Of a stretch of 64,000 nucleotides of DNA, positions 44,166 to 53,548 are shown one piece after another. The stretch is from Mycolicibacterium sp. P9-22 (GTDB lineage: Bacteria > Actinomycetota > Actinomycetes > Mycobacteriales > Mycobacteriaceae): NCBI RefSeq assembly GCF_008329585.1, contig NZ_NPKP01000003.1, forward strand, positions 372,001 through 436,000, read 5' to 3'. The number at the start of each line of letters is the position of its first letter. Position 1 is the stretch's first letter. Below the pieces are notes generated by a model. That model did not search any database, was not told where the DNA came from, and saw only the letters and a program-made list of their open reading frames with translations. A program made the position numbers and the translations under genes.

Positions 44166-44914
44166 TGCGGGCCATCGTCTTCGACCCCGACGCCCCGCGC
44201 AAGTTCGCGTTCGCGCAGGCCCCGGACCCGGTGCCCGCGGCGCCCAACGAATTGCTCATCGAGGTCAAGGCCATCTCGCTGAACTTCGGTGAGGTGTACT
44301 ACGGCGACAACGCCGAACACCCCGGCGATATCCCCGGCTGGGACAGCGCCGGTGTGGTGGTCACTGCCGCCGCCGACGGTTCAGGACCGCCGGCGGGTAC
44401 CAGGGTGGCCGGCGCCGCCTGGTCGCAGGGTTGGGCGCAACGGCGGGTGCTGGCATCCGAAAACGTTGCGGTGATTCCCGATTCGGTCGACTTCGAGACC
44501 GCGGCTGCGCTACCGGTCGCCGGCGTGACCGCCGTGCAGAGCATCCGCAGGCTAGGACCGGCACTCGGCAAACGGGTGCTGGTCACCGGCGCCTCGGGCG
44601 GGGTCGGCCGGCTGGCCGACGCATACGGGCTGCTCGACGACGGCGGCACGGTGATCTCGGTCGGCGCGGCGTCCGGGCAGTCGACGGTGATCGATTTCGA
44701 GGCGGCGCGAATGGCGCGGAAGAACAACCGGATCGAGCCGTTCATGGCGACCTGGCCGCTGGGCGAGGAGCTGCAGTACGTGCTGGATCTCACCGGCCGT
44801 GGCCAGTTGGACGCCCAGGTGGGCTACCGCGATTCCTGGGACAACCTCGACTCGGCGATCGACGCGCTGCTGGGCCGGCGGGTGGCAGGCAAGGCGGCGC
44901 TCACGGTCAGCTGA
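44165..44914 (+). CDS. MDR oxidoreductase with internal loss of the Rossmann middle
   Basis: 249 residues, short for zinc-independent MDR proteins (about 310-320). The GroES-like half (1-125) is complete, and the nucleotide motif VLVTGASGGVG begins normally near residue 140, but the next residues are RLADAYGLLDDGGTVISVGAASG. In the family, some 55-60 residues (second and third strands, NADPH-ribose site) lie between GGVGR and the LADAxxLL...GGxVxSxG segment. The deletion is in frame, and the end (DAQVGYRDSWDNL...GRRVAGKAAL) is intact. It may be inactive, or a recently damaged copy. Confidence 0.8.
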   Translation: MRAIVFDPDAPRKFAFAQAPDPVPAAPNELLIEVKAISLNFGEVYYGDNAEHPGDIPGWDSAGVVVTAAADGSGPPAGTRVAGAAWSQGWAQRRVLASENVAVIPDSVDFETAAALPVAGVTAVQSIRRLGPALGKRVLVTGASGGVGRLADAYGLLDDGGTVISVGAASGQSTVIDFEAARMARKNNRIEPFMATWPLGEELQYVLDLTGRGQLDAQVGYRDSWDNLDSAIDALLGRRVAGKAALTVS

Positions 44915-44923
44915 ACGGAGCTG

Positions 44924-46345
44924 CTAGCCAACACCTTCCAGGGTGTCGGTCTCGGTCTGGCCGATCCGCGCGATCACCTCGGGGCGGTTGCGCACCAGGT
45001 GGTAGTACCAGCCCAACGCCACGGCCACCGTCGCCAGGAACAGGTACGGCAGGATGTTCAGCGGGAAGCTGGGCACCGGGTACACGTTGGCGAAGAAGGT
45101 ATAGGCCATGGCCAGGATCGCGATCACGGCGGTGACCCACACCAGCCGGTTGGGCTGCCCGGTGCGCCGGGTGTAGACCACACAGGCGGCGGCGACCAGC
45201 GAGTAGGCGACCATGTAGCCATAGGTGGCGTAGGTGTCCACCCAGACAACGATGTTCATCGGATGCACACCGGCGGCGAGCAGGATGACGTCCAGCACGA
45301 CGGCCGCGGGCCCGGCGATCAGGAGCACCCGGTGCGGCGTCAGGTGGCCCTCGTGGGTGCGGCCGAATCTGTCGGCGACCACGCCTTCCTTGCCCATCAC
45401 GTAGACGATGCGGCCGACGACGTTCAGGGGTGCGACCACCACCGCGAAGAACGAGGCGCCGACACCGAACAGCAGGATCGGGTTGAACCAGCTGGGCATG
45501 CCGATCAGAATGGCGATGTCCTGCAACGGATTGGCGCTGTCGGCCAGGCCTTCCTGCAGGACCGCGATCTGGGTGTAGGCGGCGAACACGTACAGCACAC
45601 CCACCACCAGCGCGCTCCACATGATGGCGCGCGGGATCGCCGTGTATGGGTTGCGTGCCTCACGGCCCAGTGCGTCGGCCGAGGAGAATCCGACGAATCC
45701 GAGGATGCCGAGCACCATGCCCGCGGCCACTCCCTGGCCGGGCACATCACTGAACGAGAACTGTGACGGATCCCAGGCCGCCGGTCCCGCCCACACCAGG
45801 GCCAGAACCAGCAGGACCGTGATGATCGTGACCGAGACCAACTCGAGTGTGAGCGAGACCCGCGCCGAGAGCCGGATCCCGCGGATGGTGAAGAGCGTTG
45901 CCAGGCCGCCCAATACGATCGCGAGCACGATCGTCGACGCGACGCCGCCCGCCGGTACGCCCAGCGAGATCAGGAAATCGCTGGTGTAGGAGACCGCTCC
46001 GCCGAGCGAGCCGGCGGCGATGCCCCAGCAGCCCACCAGCAGCGCCACCCCCGCCAGATAGGCCCCGAACGGCCCGAGGCCCTTGGCCACGTAGGTGTAC
46101 AGCGAGCCGGCCGAGGCGTTGCGGCGGGCGAACACCACGACGCAGTAGCCGACCGAGAGGATGACCACCGTCGCCAGCGCGAACGACACGATGGTTCCGG
46201 TGCCCGCGCTCAGGTAGATGGCGGCCGCGGTGAAGGCGATGACGGCGCTGGGCGCGATGTTGGCGATGGCCTGCGCGGCCAATTCGGGACCGGACATCAC
46301 ACCGTGCCGCAGGCCGGCGTCGACGGGAGGGTTCTGGGTGGCCAT
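44924..46345 (-). CDS. APC-superfamily amino acid/amine permease
   Basis: 473 residues, about twelve membrane helices, with the APC signature in the first helices (AAQAIANIAPSAVIAFTAAAIYLSAGTGTIVSFALATVVILSVGY...ARRNASAGSLYTYVAKGLG). Imports an amino acid, amine or related compound; the substrate is not predictable. ATG with AGGAGCCGA upstream. It follows the alcohol dehydrogenase gene by 41 nt on the same strand, so the pair may form a transcript divergent from the PucR gene. Confidence 0.87.
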   Translation of the reverse strand: MATQNPPVDAGLRHGVMSGPELAAQAIANIAPSAVIAFTAAAIYLSAGTGTIVSFALATVVILSVGYCVVVFARRNASAGSLYTYVAKGLGPFGAYLAGVALLVGCWGIAAGSLGGAVSYTSDFLISLGVPAGGVASTIVLAIVLGGLATLFTIRGIRLSARVSLTLELVSVTIITVLLVLALVWAGPAAWDPSQFSFSDVPGQGVAAGMVLGILGFVGFSSADALGREARNPYTAIPRAIMWSALVVGVLYVFAAYTQIAVLQEGLADSANPLQDIAILIGMPSWFNPILLFGVGASFFAVVVAPLNVVGRIVYVMGKEGVVADRFGRTHEGHLTPHRVLLIAGPAAVVLDVILLAAGVHPMNIVVWVDTYATYGYMVAYSLVAAACVVYTRRTGQPNRLVWVTAVIAILAMAYTFFANVYPVPSFPLNILPYLFLATVAVALGWYYHLVRNRPEVIARIGQTETDTLEGVG

Positions 46346-46386
46346 TCGGCTCCTTCGGGGATTGAAAGTCGTTGTCCGACAGAAAT

Positions 46387-47484
46387 TCAGGGGATGAGTA
46401 GGGTGCGCAACGCCTCGCCGGACTCCAGATCGTCGAATGCTGCGGCGGCCTCCTGCAACGGCCTGCTGGCCCAGATGAGCGCGTCGAGTTTGAGTTGGCC
46501 GTCCATATAGCGATCGACGAGCGCGGGGATGTCGATGGAGGGACGTACCGATCCGTAGTTCGAGCCGAGGATGCGCTGATCGGCTTCGGCGAGCACCAGC
46601 GGTTCGAACGATGCCTTGGCGCCGGTGGGCGGCAGGCCCACCACGACGGCCGCCCCGCCCAGGCCGAGCATCCGGATGGCCTGCTCGGTGGTGCCGGTGT
46701 GGCCGAAAGCGTCGAACGCGTAGTCGACGCCGTCGGGGATCAGTTCGCGCAGCTGCTCCTCGGCGTCACCGGCGGCGGCGTTGACGCGGTCGGTGGCGCC
46801 GAACTGCACGGCCATCTTGGTCTTGTCGTCGCGGACGTCGATGGCAATGATCCGGCTCGCGCCGGCCAGCTTCGCGCCCTGGATGACATTGAGGCCCACG
46901 CCGCCGCAGCCGATCACCGCGACGGTGGCGCCGGGTTCGACCGCGGCGGTGTTGAGTACCGCCCCGACGCCGGTCGCCACGGCGCAGCCGACCACCGCGA
47001 TGACATCCAGCGGCGCATCCTCGCGCACCTTCACCGCGCCGGACGCCGGGACGATGACCTCCTCGGCGAACGAGGACACCCCGAGGTAGTGGTGCACCAC
47101 CTCGCCGTTGCGGGACAGCCGTGAGGTGCCGTCGAAGAGGGTGCCCAGCGGTGCGACCACGGTGGCGACCTTCTGGCAGCGCGCCTCGTGGCCGGATCGG
47201 CAGTAGCGGCACGCGCCGCACGGCGGTACCCAGGACAGCACCACATGGTCACCGACCGCGAGCGTCGTGACGCCCTGGCCGAGTTCGGTCACCACTCCGG
47301 ATCCTTCGTGCCCCATGACCAGCGGCGCAGGGGCGTCCCACTCGCCGCGTTTGACGTGTAGGTCCGAGTGACACACCCCGGCGGCGGCGATCTTCACCCG
47401 CACCTCGCCCGGTTTGGGGCCGGCCAGGTCGACGTCCACGTATTCGATGGGCGTGGCGGGATCACGGAAGACGATCGCTTTCAC
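46387..47484 (-). CDS. Zinc-dependent alcohol dehydrogenase
   Basis: 365 residues of the class III-type zinc MDR family. Catalytic zinc: C38 (GVCHSD), H59-E60 (GHEGSGVV); structural zinc: C89, C92, C95 and C103 (CGACRYCRSGHEARC). Rossmann motif GCGGVGLNV lies near residue 190. It oxidises an alcohol with NAD+ (or mycothiol-adduct substrates in actinobacteria). Start GTG with AGAGGAG upstream. Divergent from a PucR regulator; an APC permease gene follows, suggesting uptake and oxidation of an amino alcohol or similar (inference). Confidence 0.9.
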   Translation of the reverse strand: MKAIVFRDPATPIEYVDVDLAGPKPGEVRVKIAAAGVCHSDLHVKRGEWDAPAPLVMGHEGSGVVTELGQGVTTLAVGDHVVLSWVPPCGACRYCRSGHEARCQKVATVVAPLGTLFDGTSRLSRNGEVVHHYLGVSSFAEEVIVPASGAVKVREDAPLDVIAVVGCAVATGVGAVLNTAAVEPGATVAVIGCGGVGLNVIQGAKLAGASRIIAIDVRDDKTKMAVQFGATDRVNAAAGDAEEQLRELIPDGVDYAFDAFGHTGTTEQAIRMLGLGGAAVVVGLPPTGAKASFEPLVLAEADQRILGSNYGSVRPSIDIPALVDRYMDGQLKLDALIWASRPLQEAAAAFDDLESGEALRTLLIP

Positions 47485-47570
47485 ACTGCTCCTCTGGTTG
47501 GGGAATTCACCGAATCGTAGGGAGCGCGCCGCCCCGATGGCACCCGCAAAAAGTGTGATAGGCACGGTTT

Positions 47571-47580
47571 GGTCCATCAT
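47571..47580. promoter_or_regulatory. GGTCCATCAT motif, copy 1 (candidate PucR-linked site)
   Basis: Exact GGTCCATCAT in the gap between the ADH gene and PucR; the same 10-mer recurs at 55305-55314 and nearly (GATCCATCAT) at 51098-51107, each time in a divergent gap of the nitrogen-catabolism region. Confidence 0.4.
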
Positions 47581-47584
47581 TTTG

Positions 47585-47590
47585 TACACT
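47585..47590 (+). promoter_or_regulatory. -10 box of pucR gene 1 (leaderless)
   Basis: TACACT ends 6 nt before the GTG at 47597, without a ribosome site. The -35 is not convincing, as is usual for activator-dependent or weak promoters. Confidence 0.45.
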
Positions 47591-47596
47591 CCGGTC

Positions 47597-49045
47597 GTGG
47601 CCTATGACGTGCGGGCGATCGCCGAGCATTTCGGTGCCGAGCTGATCGCCGGTGCCGTCGACGGGGCGACACCGGTGGAGGGCAGCGTGGCCCTGGCCGA
47701 CCTGGTGCTGGCGAGCTCACCGGGTTACGCCACGCTGGTGGTGGCCGCCCCCGTGGACTGGGCGGCCGTACTGGAGTCCGGCGAGAGCCGCACGCTGTTG
47801 GCCCGATCCGTCGCGATCATCGCCGGGAGCACCGTGGCCGACGCGCTGCGCACGGTGGTCCTCGCCGGGGAGATCACCGCAATGGTGGTGCCCGATCTGC
47901 CCGCCGACGTGGTGCACGCGCGGCTGACGGCGCTGATCGCGGCCGACCAGGCCGCCGAGGACCGCCGGGTCACCACCGGGACCAAGGTGCTCACCCAGGT
48001 GGCGCGGCGCGGCGGGGTGGTCGCCGTGGTGGCCGAGCTGGCGCACCGGATCGACGGCTGGGCAGTGCTTCTCGACGCGCACGGTGAGGTGATCACCACC
48101 GCCGGTGCCGGCAGCCTGCACGTGCGTGACGCGGGCTCGGTGGCCTTCGGGCGCCGGGTGCGGATCCGTCACCCCGGCCTGCAGGTGCATCCGGTCGGGC
48201 AGGGCGAAGATGTCAGCGCCTACCTGGTGATCGGTGCCCGTGGTTCCACCAGCCGCAGCCGTGATCTGGCCTCCCAGGTGGCCGCGCTGCTGGATCTGCT
48301 GCTGCACACCGCCGACCATCCCGCCACCGAGCGGCTGGGCCGCGAGGTGATGATGTCGACGCTGTTGCGCGGTGGCGCCGAGGCGGCAACACTGTTGCGC
48401 CGCTGGGGAGTTCGCGAGCAGTCCCTGACGGCCTTCGCGGTGGCGTCGAGATCGAGCGCGATCGATCCGGAACGGCAGGCGATCCGCTGGCTCGACGAAC
48501 TCGGCGCCGTGCACATGGTGTCGGCCGAGCGCGGGCAGGTGCTCGGGTTCATCGGCGCCGACCGCGCGGCGGAACTCGCGGCCATGGTCGAGCGGCTGAC
48601 CGCCGACGCGAGCCTGCCGCTGCGGATGGGGCTGGGATCGGCCGCGACGCCACAGCTGCTGGCCCGCAGCGCCGCCGAGGCCCGGCAGGCACTGGAGACC
48701 GCGGTGGTCGACTCCCGCCCGGTCGTCTGGTACCGAACGCTGGCCACCGTCTCCTACGTACTGGACCACCTCGACCACAGCGCGATGACCCGCGTCGCCG
48801 CGGTGCTGGATCCGCTACGCGACGACGGTGGCCACCACGGGGCGCTGACCCGCACGTTGGAGGTCTATCTGGCCGAGCACGGCGCGTGGGGTTCCTCGGC
48901 GAGCCGACTGCAGGTGCACCGGCAGACGCTGGCGGCGCGGGTCCGCCGCATCGAGGAGCTGACCGGATTGTCGATGGCCAGCCCCGACGACCGGGCGGCC
49001 GCCTGGCTGGCCATCCGCGCCCTCAAGAGCCCGGCGCTGGGCTGA
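47597..49045 (+). CDS. PucR-family transcriptional regulator 1
   Basis: 482 residues from GTG. A PucR-type N-terminal region (about 5-130), a GGDEF-like middle (CdaR type, about 270-390) and a C-terminal helix-turn-helix (about 415-475: TRTLEVYLAEHGAWGSSASRLQVHRQTLAARVRRIEELTG). PucR/CdaR regulators sense small metabolites such as purine breakdown products or amino acids. Divergent from ADH/APC, and the VOC/NCS1 operon comes just after it on the other strand. Target not determined. Confidence 0.88.
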   Translation: MAYDVRAIAEHFGAELIAGAVDGATPVEGSVALADLVLASSPGYATLVVAAPVDWAAVLESGESRTLLARSVAIIAGSTVADALRTVVLAGEITAMVVPDLPADVVHARLTALIAADQAAEDRRVTTGTKVLTQVARRGGVVAVVAELAHRIDGWAVLLDAHGEVITTAGAGSLHVRDAGSVAFGRRVRIRHPGLQVHPVGQGEDVSAYLVIGARGSTSRSRDLASQVAALLDLLLHTADHPATERLGREVMMSTLLRGGAEAATLLRRWGVREQSLTAFAVASRSSAIDPERQAIRWLDELGAVHMVSAERGQVLGFIGADRAAELAAMVERLTADASLPLRMGLGSAATPQLLARSAAEARQALETAVVDSRPVVWYRTLATVSYVLDHLDHSAMTRVAAVLDPLRDDGGHHGALTRTLEVYLAEHGAWGSSASRLQVHRQTLAARVRRIEELTGLSMASPDDRAAAWLAIRALKSPALG

Positions 49046-49056
49046 GGTGCGCTGCG

Positions 49057-49626
49057 CTACTGCTCGCGCACCGGCGGCGCCTGACCCTCAGGAGGAGGAC
49101 CGGGATACCACTCCTCGGGCTCGGGCCACACGAAACCCTTTGGAATCGAGTACGTCTCGAATGTCGTACCGGTCGCCTCGGCGGTGTCGAAGAATGCGAA
49201 GGCATTGGCGTCCATGAACCGGCCCGACTGGCTGAGCGGGAATCCGCGACCGGTGAACTCGCGGAGTCGCCGCGCCCAGGGCTTTTCATCGCAGTCGAAG
49301 GCCACATGCTGGATGCCCTCGCCGTGAATGTCCAGGTACTCCTGGAAGATCGACGGGCCGTAGAGCGGTTGCATGATCTCGACGGCCAGATCGCCCACAT
49401 CGGCGAAGCACACCTTGATGGCGTAGTCGGCGGGCGCACCGCGGTAGGTGCGGTCGGTGACCGTCGCCGAATCGAAGGTGTATACCCGCCACGGTCCGAT
49501 GCCGAGGCGGACCAGGCCCGCCATCGTCCGGCGGTGATCGGCGGTGACGAAGCAGATCTCGATCAGCTTGCCCAGGAAGCTGTTCGACAACTCGGTGGCG
49601 CTCACCACCGTCGGCAGTTCGGTCAT
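49057..49626 (-). CDS. VOC-fold (glyoxalase/dioxygenase-like) protein
   Basis: 189 residues. The beta-alpha-beta modules of the vicinal-oxygen-chelate fold are seen: LIEICFVTADHRRTMAGLVRLGIGPWRVYTF and a second half with GIQHVAFDCDEKPWARRLREFTGRG. H and E metal ligands (IQHVAF; FETYSIP) are in the usual places. Members include lyases, epimerases and isomerases (methylmalonyl-CoA epimerase-like). It overlaps the second NCS1 transporter by ATGA, so it probably acts on the imported compound. Confidence 0.82.
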   Translation of the reverse strand: MTELPTVVSATELSNSFLGKLIEICFVTADHRRTMAGLVRLGIGPWRVYTFDSATVTDRTYRGAPADYAIKVCFADVGDLAVEIMQPLYGPSIFQEYLDIHGEGIQHVAFDCDEKPWARRLREFTGRGFPLSQSGRFMDANAFAFFDTAEATGTTFETYSIPKGFVWPEPEEWYPGPPPEGQAPPVREQ

Positions 49627-51029
49627 GCCCGTACCTTCCGGCCCAGGGCGTAGTACAGCCCGCCGGCGACGAGACTGCCCGAGAGCCAGGAGAAGTCGGT
49701 GTTGCCCAGTGCGGTGGCCAGCGGTCCCTGCATGGCCGGCACCAGGCCGTACTGCCAGGACCAGCCCGCGACGATGCCTGCGGCCAGGCTGATCAGCCCG
49801 GCCGCGTGGTACCTGCCGTGCTCGGTTCCGTACAGCGAACCGACGTCCAGGGCACCGCGCCGGATCACCAGATAGTCGACCAGCATGATGGCCGCCCACG
49901 GGCTGATCCACACCAGGATGGACACCATCCAATTGTCGAAGGCGTGCGCGAAGCTCTCGGCGTTGACGAACACCGCCAGCACGCCGGAGGCCACCACACC
50001 GGCGATCAGGGTGACCTTCCAGCGTGCCGCCCGCACGCCGATCGACAGCGCAGCCAGCGAGCACGAGTACAGATTGAGGATATTGGTCGCGATCGGGCCG
50101 TGAATCAGCAACAGCAGCACCGGGATCGCCATCACCCCGAAGGTGCCGACCACCAGTGTCGACGGATCGCTGCCGTTGCCGGCACTGGCCAGACACGCGC
50201 CGAGCGCGGCCAGCCAGACCGTCGGGATGTACATCCCCAGCGAGGACGACCAGAACACCGCCCGCGGGGTGGCGGACGTGCGTACGAATCGGCTGTAGTC
50301 CGAGGCGTAGGGAATCCAGGTCAGCCCCCAGCCGATTCCGATGGCGGTCAGCAATTGGGTGATGGCCGTGAACTTCTCACCCGGCTCCAGCGCGGTGCCC
50401 GCAAGGGACCAGTTGACGTCGGTGGTCGCGATGGCCATCGCGGTCATCGCCGCCATCACCAGCACGGTGGCCGGCACCGTGTACTTCTCGAAGCTGCGGA
50501 TCGCGTAGAAGCCGTACAGCGCCAGGCCCAATTGCACCGCCATGATGCTCGAGGCCACCACGAAATCCAGCCAGACACCGCCGGTGACACCGACCTCGGC
50601 GAGGATCGCCATCACCAGATCCAGCACCACCCAGGTGTTGACGCCGACCCAACCCATCGTGAGGAAGAACTGCACGACCCCGGGGATCACGGCGCCGAGC
50701 CGGCCGAAAGGCGCGCGGCCGAGCACCATCTGGTTGACCGCGGTGCGGTGCCCGATCACATTGAAGATGCCGAAAACCGTGCACCCGAGCAGGTTTCCGG
50801 CGGCCACGACGATCAGCGTCTCGACCAGACTCAGGCCCAGGGTGATGCCGAGCGCGCCGAGTACCCAGTTGATCGGCGCGATATTGGCGCCGGACCAGAT
50901 CCAGAACAGTTCCCAGGGTGAACAGTCTCGACTGTCATCGGGTATCGGTTCGATGCCGTGGGCATCGAAGCGCACGGACGCATCCTTATGCGACTCGTCG
51001 GGCGCGATATCGGCGGGACTGGTGGTCAT
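49623..51029 (-). CDS. NCS1-family transporter 2
   Basis: 468 residues, about twelve membrane helices; the first helices contain SPWELFWIWSGANIAPINWVLGALGITLGLS, the codB/cytosine-permease-like NCS1 signature. Imports a nucleobase or related N-heterocycle. ATG 51029 has AGGAGAGCC upstream; a much longer frame 5' of it is not coding. Divergent from PucR 2 with a 108-bp control region. Different branch from the NCS1 at 35043. Confidence 0.9.
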   Translation of the reverse strand: MTTSPADIAPDESHKDASVRFDAHGIEPIPDDSRDCSPWELFWIWSGANIAPINWVLGALGITLGLSLVETLIVVAAGNLLGCTVFGIFNVIGHRTAVNQMVLGRAPFGRLGAVIPGVVQFFLTMGWVGVNTWVVLDLVMAILAEVGVTGGVWLDFVVASSIMAVQLGLALYGFYAIRSFEKYTVPATVLVMAAMTAMAIATTDVNWSLAGTALEPGEKFTAITQLLTAIGIGWGLTWIPYASDYSRFVRTSATPRAVFWSSSLGMYIPTVWLAALGACLASAGNGSDPSTLVVGTFGVMAIPVLLLLIHGPIATNILNLYSCSLAALSIGVRAARWKVTLIAGVVASGVLAVFVNAESFAHAFDNWMVSILVWISPWAAIMLVDYLVIRRGALDVGSLYGTEHGRYHAAGLISLAAGIVAGWSWQYGLVPAMQGPLATALGNTDFSWLSGSLVAGGLYYALGRKVRA

Positions 51030-51096
51030 GTGGCTCTCCTCACGAGTGTGACTTGGACCATCGAAACACCGCCGCACACGGCTGAGCAGTGTATAA

Positions 51097-51120
51097 AGAT
51101 CCATCATCAGAGGATCTGAT
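51097..51120. promoter_or_regulatory. Palindromes in the PucR 2/NCS1-2 control region
   Basis: ATCAGAGGATCTGAT (51106-51120) has perfect 6-bp arms with a 3-nt centre, and AGATCC/GGATCT (51097-51102/51112-51117) overlaps it. GATCCATCAT (51098-51107) is the second copy of the recurring motif. Candidate PucR site. Confidence 0.5.
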
Positions 51121-51137
51121 TGGATGTAGATACAGCC

Positions 51138-52712
51138 ATGCTGAGTCTGAATGCGCTGCTGGACGAGCCCGCCTTGGAGCTCCGGGTGCTGGTGGACGGC
51201 CCCGCCGGCGCACTGGGCCGGGAGGTGCTGTGGCTGCACAACACCGAACTGCCCGACCCGTCGTCCTATATCCGCGCCACCGAAGTCGTGCTGACCAACG
51301 GGCTGTGGCGCGACAGCACCACCTCCACCGCCTTCGTCTCGGCATTGCAGCGCGGCCGGGCGGGCGGCCTGATTTTCGGTCTGACGGAGCAGAATCCGGG
51401 CGTTCCCGGCGACCTGGTGGACGCCTGCGAAGCCGCCGGCATGCCCCTGGTCTCGGTGTCGATCGCGGTGCCGTTCACCGCGATCACCGAGACCGCCGCC
51501 CGGATTCAAGGCGCGGCCCGTCAGGACGCGCTCGCCACCCTCGCCAGGCGAGGCGACGCGCTGGCTATGGCGATCGCCCGCGGCGGCGGCGCCGAAGGAG
51601 TGCTGGCCGTGCTGCGCCGCGATCACGATCTCCCGCTGTTGGTGGTGGACCGGATGGGCCGGCGACTGGCGGGGACGGTGGACGTAGCGGGTGCCGATGC
51701 CGACGTCGTCGACCGCAGTGCGGCGGCGGCGCTCGCGCGCAGGCCACCGCCGCTGGAGGCAGAGCTGCCCGGTGTCGGTCCCGCCGCCCTGTTCCTGATC
51801 GAGGGCGCGATGGGCGATATCGACGCCGCGGTGTTCTGCCTGCGGGCGGCCAAGGACATCTCGGCCACCGAGCGCGATGCGGTGGACCAGGCCGCCCGGT
51901 TCCTCAGCCTCGAGGTCACCAAACAGCAAGCACTGCAAGCGATCGAATCACGTTTCTCCAGTGAGCTGCTGGAGATGGTGCTCTCCGGTGTGGGCCGTGC
52001 CGGCGATGTGCAGGACCGGCTGCGTGCGTTCGGTATCGACCCGTCCGCGCAGCTTGCGGTCATCACGATGGTGGTGGGCGACGGGCCGGTGCGCCCGGCC
52101 GGATCGACCGACGAGATCGAGAAGTTCTTCCGGTCCCGCGGCGTGCCCGCGATCGTGGTTGCCGGCAGCCAGGACACCGTGGTGGTCTTCCCGTGGGGCG
52201 GCCGGGACACCGAGTTGGTGCACCTGTGTACCCAGTTGAGTGATGCTGTGCGGCAGCGCTTCACCGATGACCGGGTGGTGATCGGGGTGGGAGCACTGGC
52301 CGCCGGGTCGGGTGCCCTGCGGGAGCCGCTGATCGGTTCCCGCGAGGTGTGCCAGGTGTTACGTCGCCGTCATATCGACTCGCGGGTGGGCACTTTCGCC
52401 GACGTCAGCACCTACCGGATGCTGCTGGGGTTGCACGAGCGCAGTGTGCTGCGGCGCTTCGCCGACGATATCCTGGCGCCGCTGCGCCGCCAGGATGAGC
52501 AGAGCGGCACCGAACTGGAACGCACCCTGCGAGTCTTCCTTGGCCACGACGCGCACTGGTCGACCACCGCCCAGGACCTCTACATCCACGTGAACACGCT
52601 ACGCAACCGGGTGACACGGATCGGGGAACTCACCGGCCGGGATGTCAACCGGCTCGATGACCGGGTGGACCTTTTCCTGGCACTGGAGGCCGACGCGCTG
52701 GCTCAGGGATAA
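51138..52712 (+). CDS. PucR-family transcriptional regulator 2
   Basis: 524 residues from ATG 51138 (TTG 51120 is possible). PucR N-terminal domain about 1-125 (LLDEPALELRVLVDGPAGALGREVLWLHNTELPDPSSYIRATEVVLTNG), a middle GGDEF-like part, and the C-terminal helix-turn-helix about 455-515 (ELERTLRVFLGHDAHWSTTAQDLYIHVNTLRNRVTRIGELTG). Divergent from NCS1-2/VOC, convergent with the deacetylase gene (10-bp overlap). Likely activator of the flanking catabolic genes. Confidence 0.9.
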   Translation: MLSLNALLDEPALELRVLVDGPAGALGREVLWLHNTELPDPSSYIRATEVVLTNGLWRDSTTSTAFVSALQRGRAGGLIFGLTEQNPGVPGDLVDACEAAGMPLVSVSIAVPFTAITETAARIQGAARQDALATLARRGDALAMAIARGGGAEGVLAVLRRDHDLPLLVVDRMGRRLAGTVDVAGADADVVDRSAAAALARRPPPLEAELPGVGPAALFLIEGAMGDIDAAVFCLRAAKDISATERDAVDQAARFLSLEVTKQQALQAIESRFSSELLEMVLSGVGRAGDVQDRLRAFGIDPSAQLAVITMVVGDGPVRPAGSTDEIEKFFRSRGVPAIVVAGSQDTVVVFPWGGRDTELVHLCTQLSDAVRQRFTDDRVVIGVGALAAGSGALREPLIGSREVCQVLRRRHIDSRVGTFADVSTYRMLLGLHERSVLRRFADDILAPLRRQDEQSGTELERTLRVFLGHDAHWSTTAQDLYIHVNTLRNRVTRIGELTGRDVNRLDDRVDLFLALEADALAQG

Positions 52713-53548
52713 CCCTGCGGTGGTGCCACCGTGCGCGCCGCGATATCGGCGTCGGCGTCGACCGCCGCCGCCAGGTCGCGGCACCGCATGAAGCTGACAT
52801 CGCCGAGTTCCAGTGCCTCCTCGATCAATCCGCGCAAGGCGACGATCCGGCTGGGCCGCCCGGAAAGAAACGGGTGCACGCAGAGATTGAACAGACATCG
52901 GTACCGGCGCATGGCATCGAGTTCGGCGCGCCACATCTCGGCGACCTTGAGCGGCGACTCGATGACGGCGCCGATATGCGGGTCGGGCAGGAAGGCGTAC
53001 TGCTCCCAGTCGTCCAGCGACCAGTGCACCGGCAGTTCGACGATGGGCCCGCCGCCGGTGGCGATCCGGTACGGGCGGTCATCGCCCATCAGTGAGGAGT
53101 CATAGGTCAGCCCGTGACTCGCGATGAGCTCGGGGGTCTGCCAGCTCGCACCCCACAACGCGGCCCGGTGCCCCGCGATCTCGATCCGCTGTGCGGCGAA
53201 CACGTCGAGCGCCCGTTCGAAATCGGCGCGCTCCTCGGCGGCGGTCATGGTGACCGGGGAGCGGTGGCTGTAGGAATGGTGAGCCACCTCGTGGCCGTGG
53301 TCGACGATGCGGGCCGCCAATCCCGGCCGCTGCTCGGCCACCCAGCCGGGCATGAAGAACGTCGCCGCCACGCCGAGTTCGTCGAGCATGTCCAGGATGC
53401 GGGGCACTCCCACGTCCGGGCCGTAGGACTGGTGCGACATCACCATCATGTGGTCGGCGTAGTGGCCGCCCTGGGCCAGGATCGGGGTCTCGGCGTCCAC
53501 ATCGAAGGTCAGCGTGGCCACCGCGGCGGCCCCACCGTGCCAGCTCAC
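52703..53548 (-). CDS. Polysaccharide-deacetylase-fold hydrolase (cyclic amide hydrolase-like)
   Basis: 281 residues of the NodB-type barrel: ATLTFDVDAETP (catalytic aspartates), HGHEVAHHSYSH (metal histidines), LTYDSSLMGDD and VHPFLSGRP. It differs from the PuuE protein at 38943 but belongs to the same superfamily; several members hydrolyse cyclic imides or amides rather than sugars. Here it is GTGA-coupled to an ene-reductase and runs in the DUF1989 transcript, so ring opening of a heterocycle is more likely than polysaccharide deacetylation (inference). Confidence 0.82.
   Translation of the reverse strand: MSWHGGAAAVATLTFDVDAETPILAQGGHYADHMMVMSHQSYGPDVGVPRILDMLDELGVAATFFMPGWVAEQRPGLAARIVDHGHEVAHHSYSHRSPVTMTAAEERADFERALDVFAAQRIEIAGHRAALWGASWQTPELIASHGLTYDSSLMGDDRPYRIATGGGPIVELPVHWSLDDWEQYAFLPDPHIGAVIESPLKVAEMWRAELDAMRRYRCLFNLCVHPFLSGRPSRIVALRGLIEEALELGDVSFMRCRDLAAAVDADADIAARTVAPPQGYP

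Noticed and set aside
51030-51938. 5' extension of the second NCS1 gene to 771 codons
   Set aside because: It runs antisense through PucR 2, which has full family domains; the transporter has a good ribosome site at 51029.
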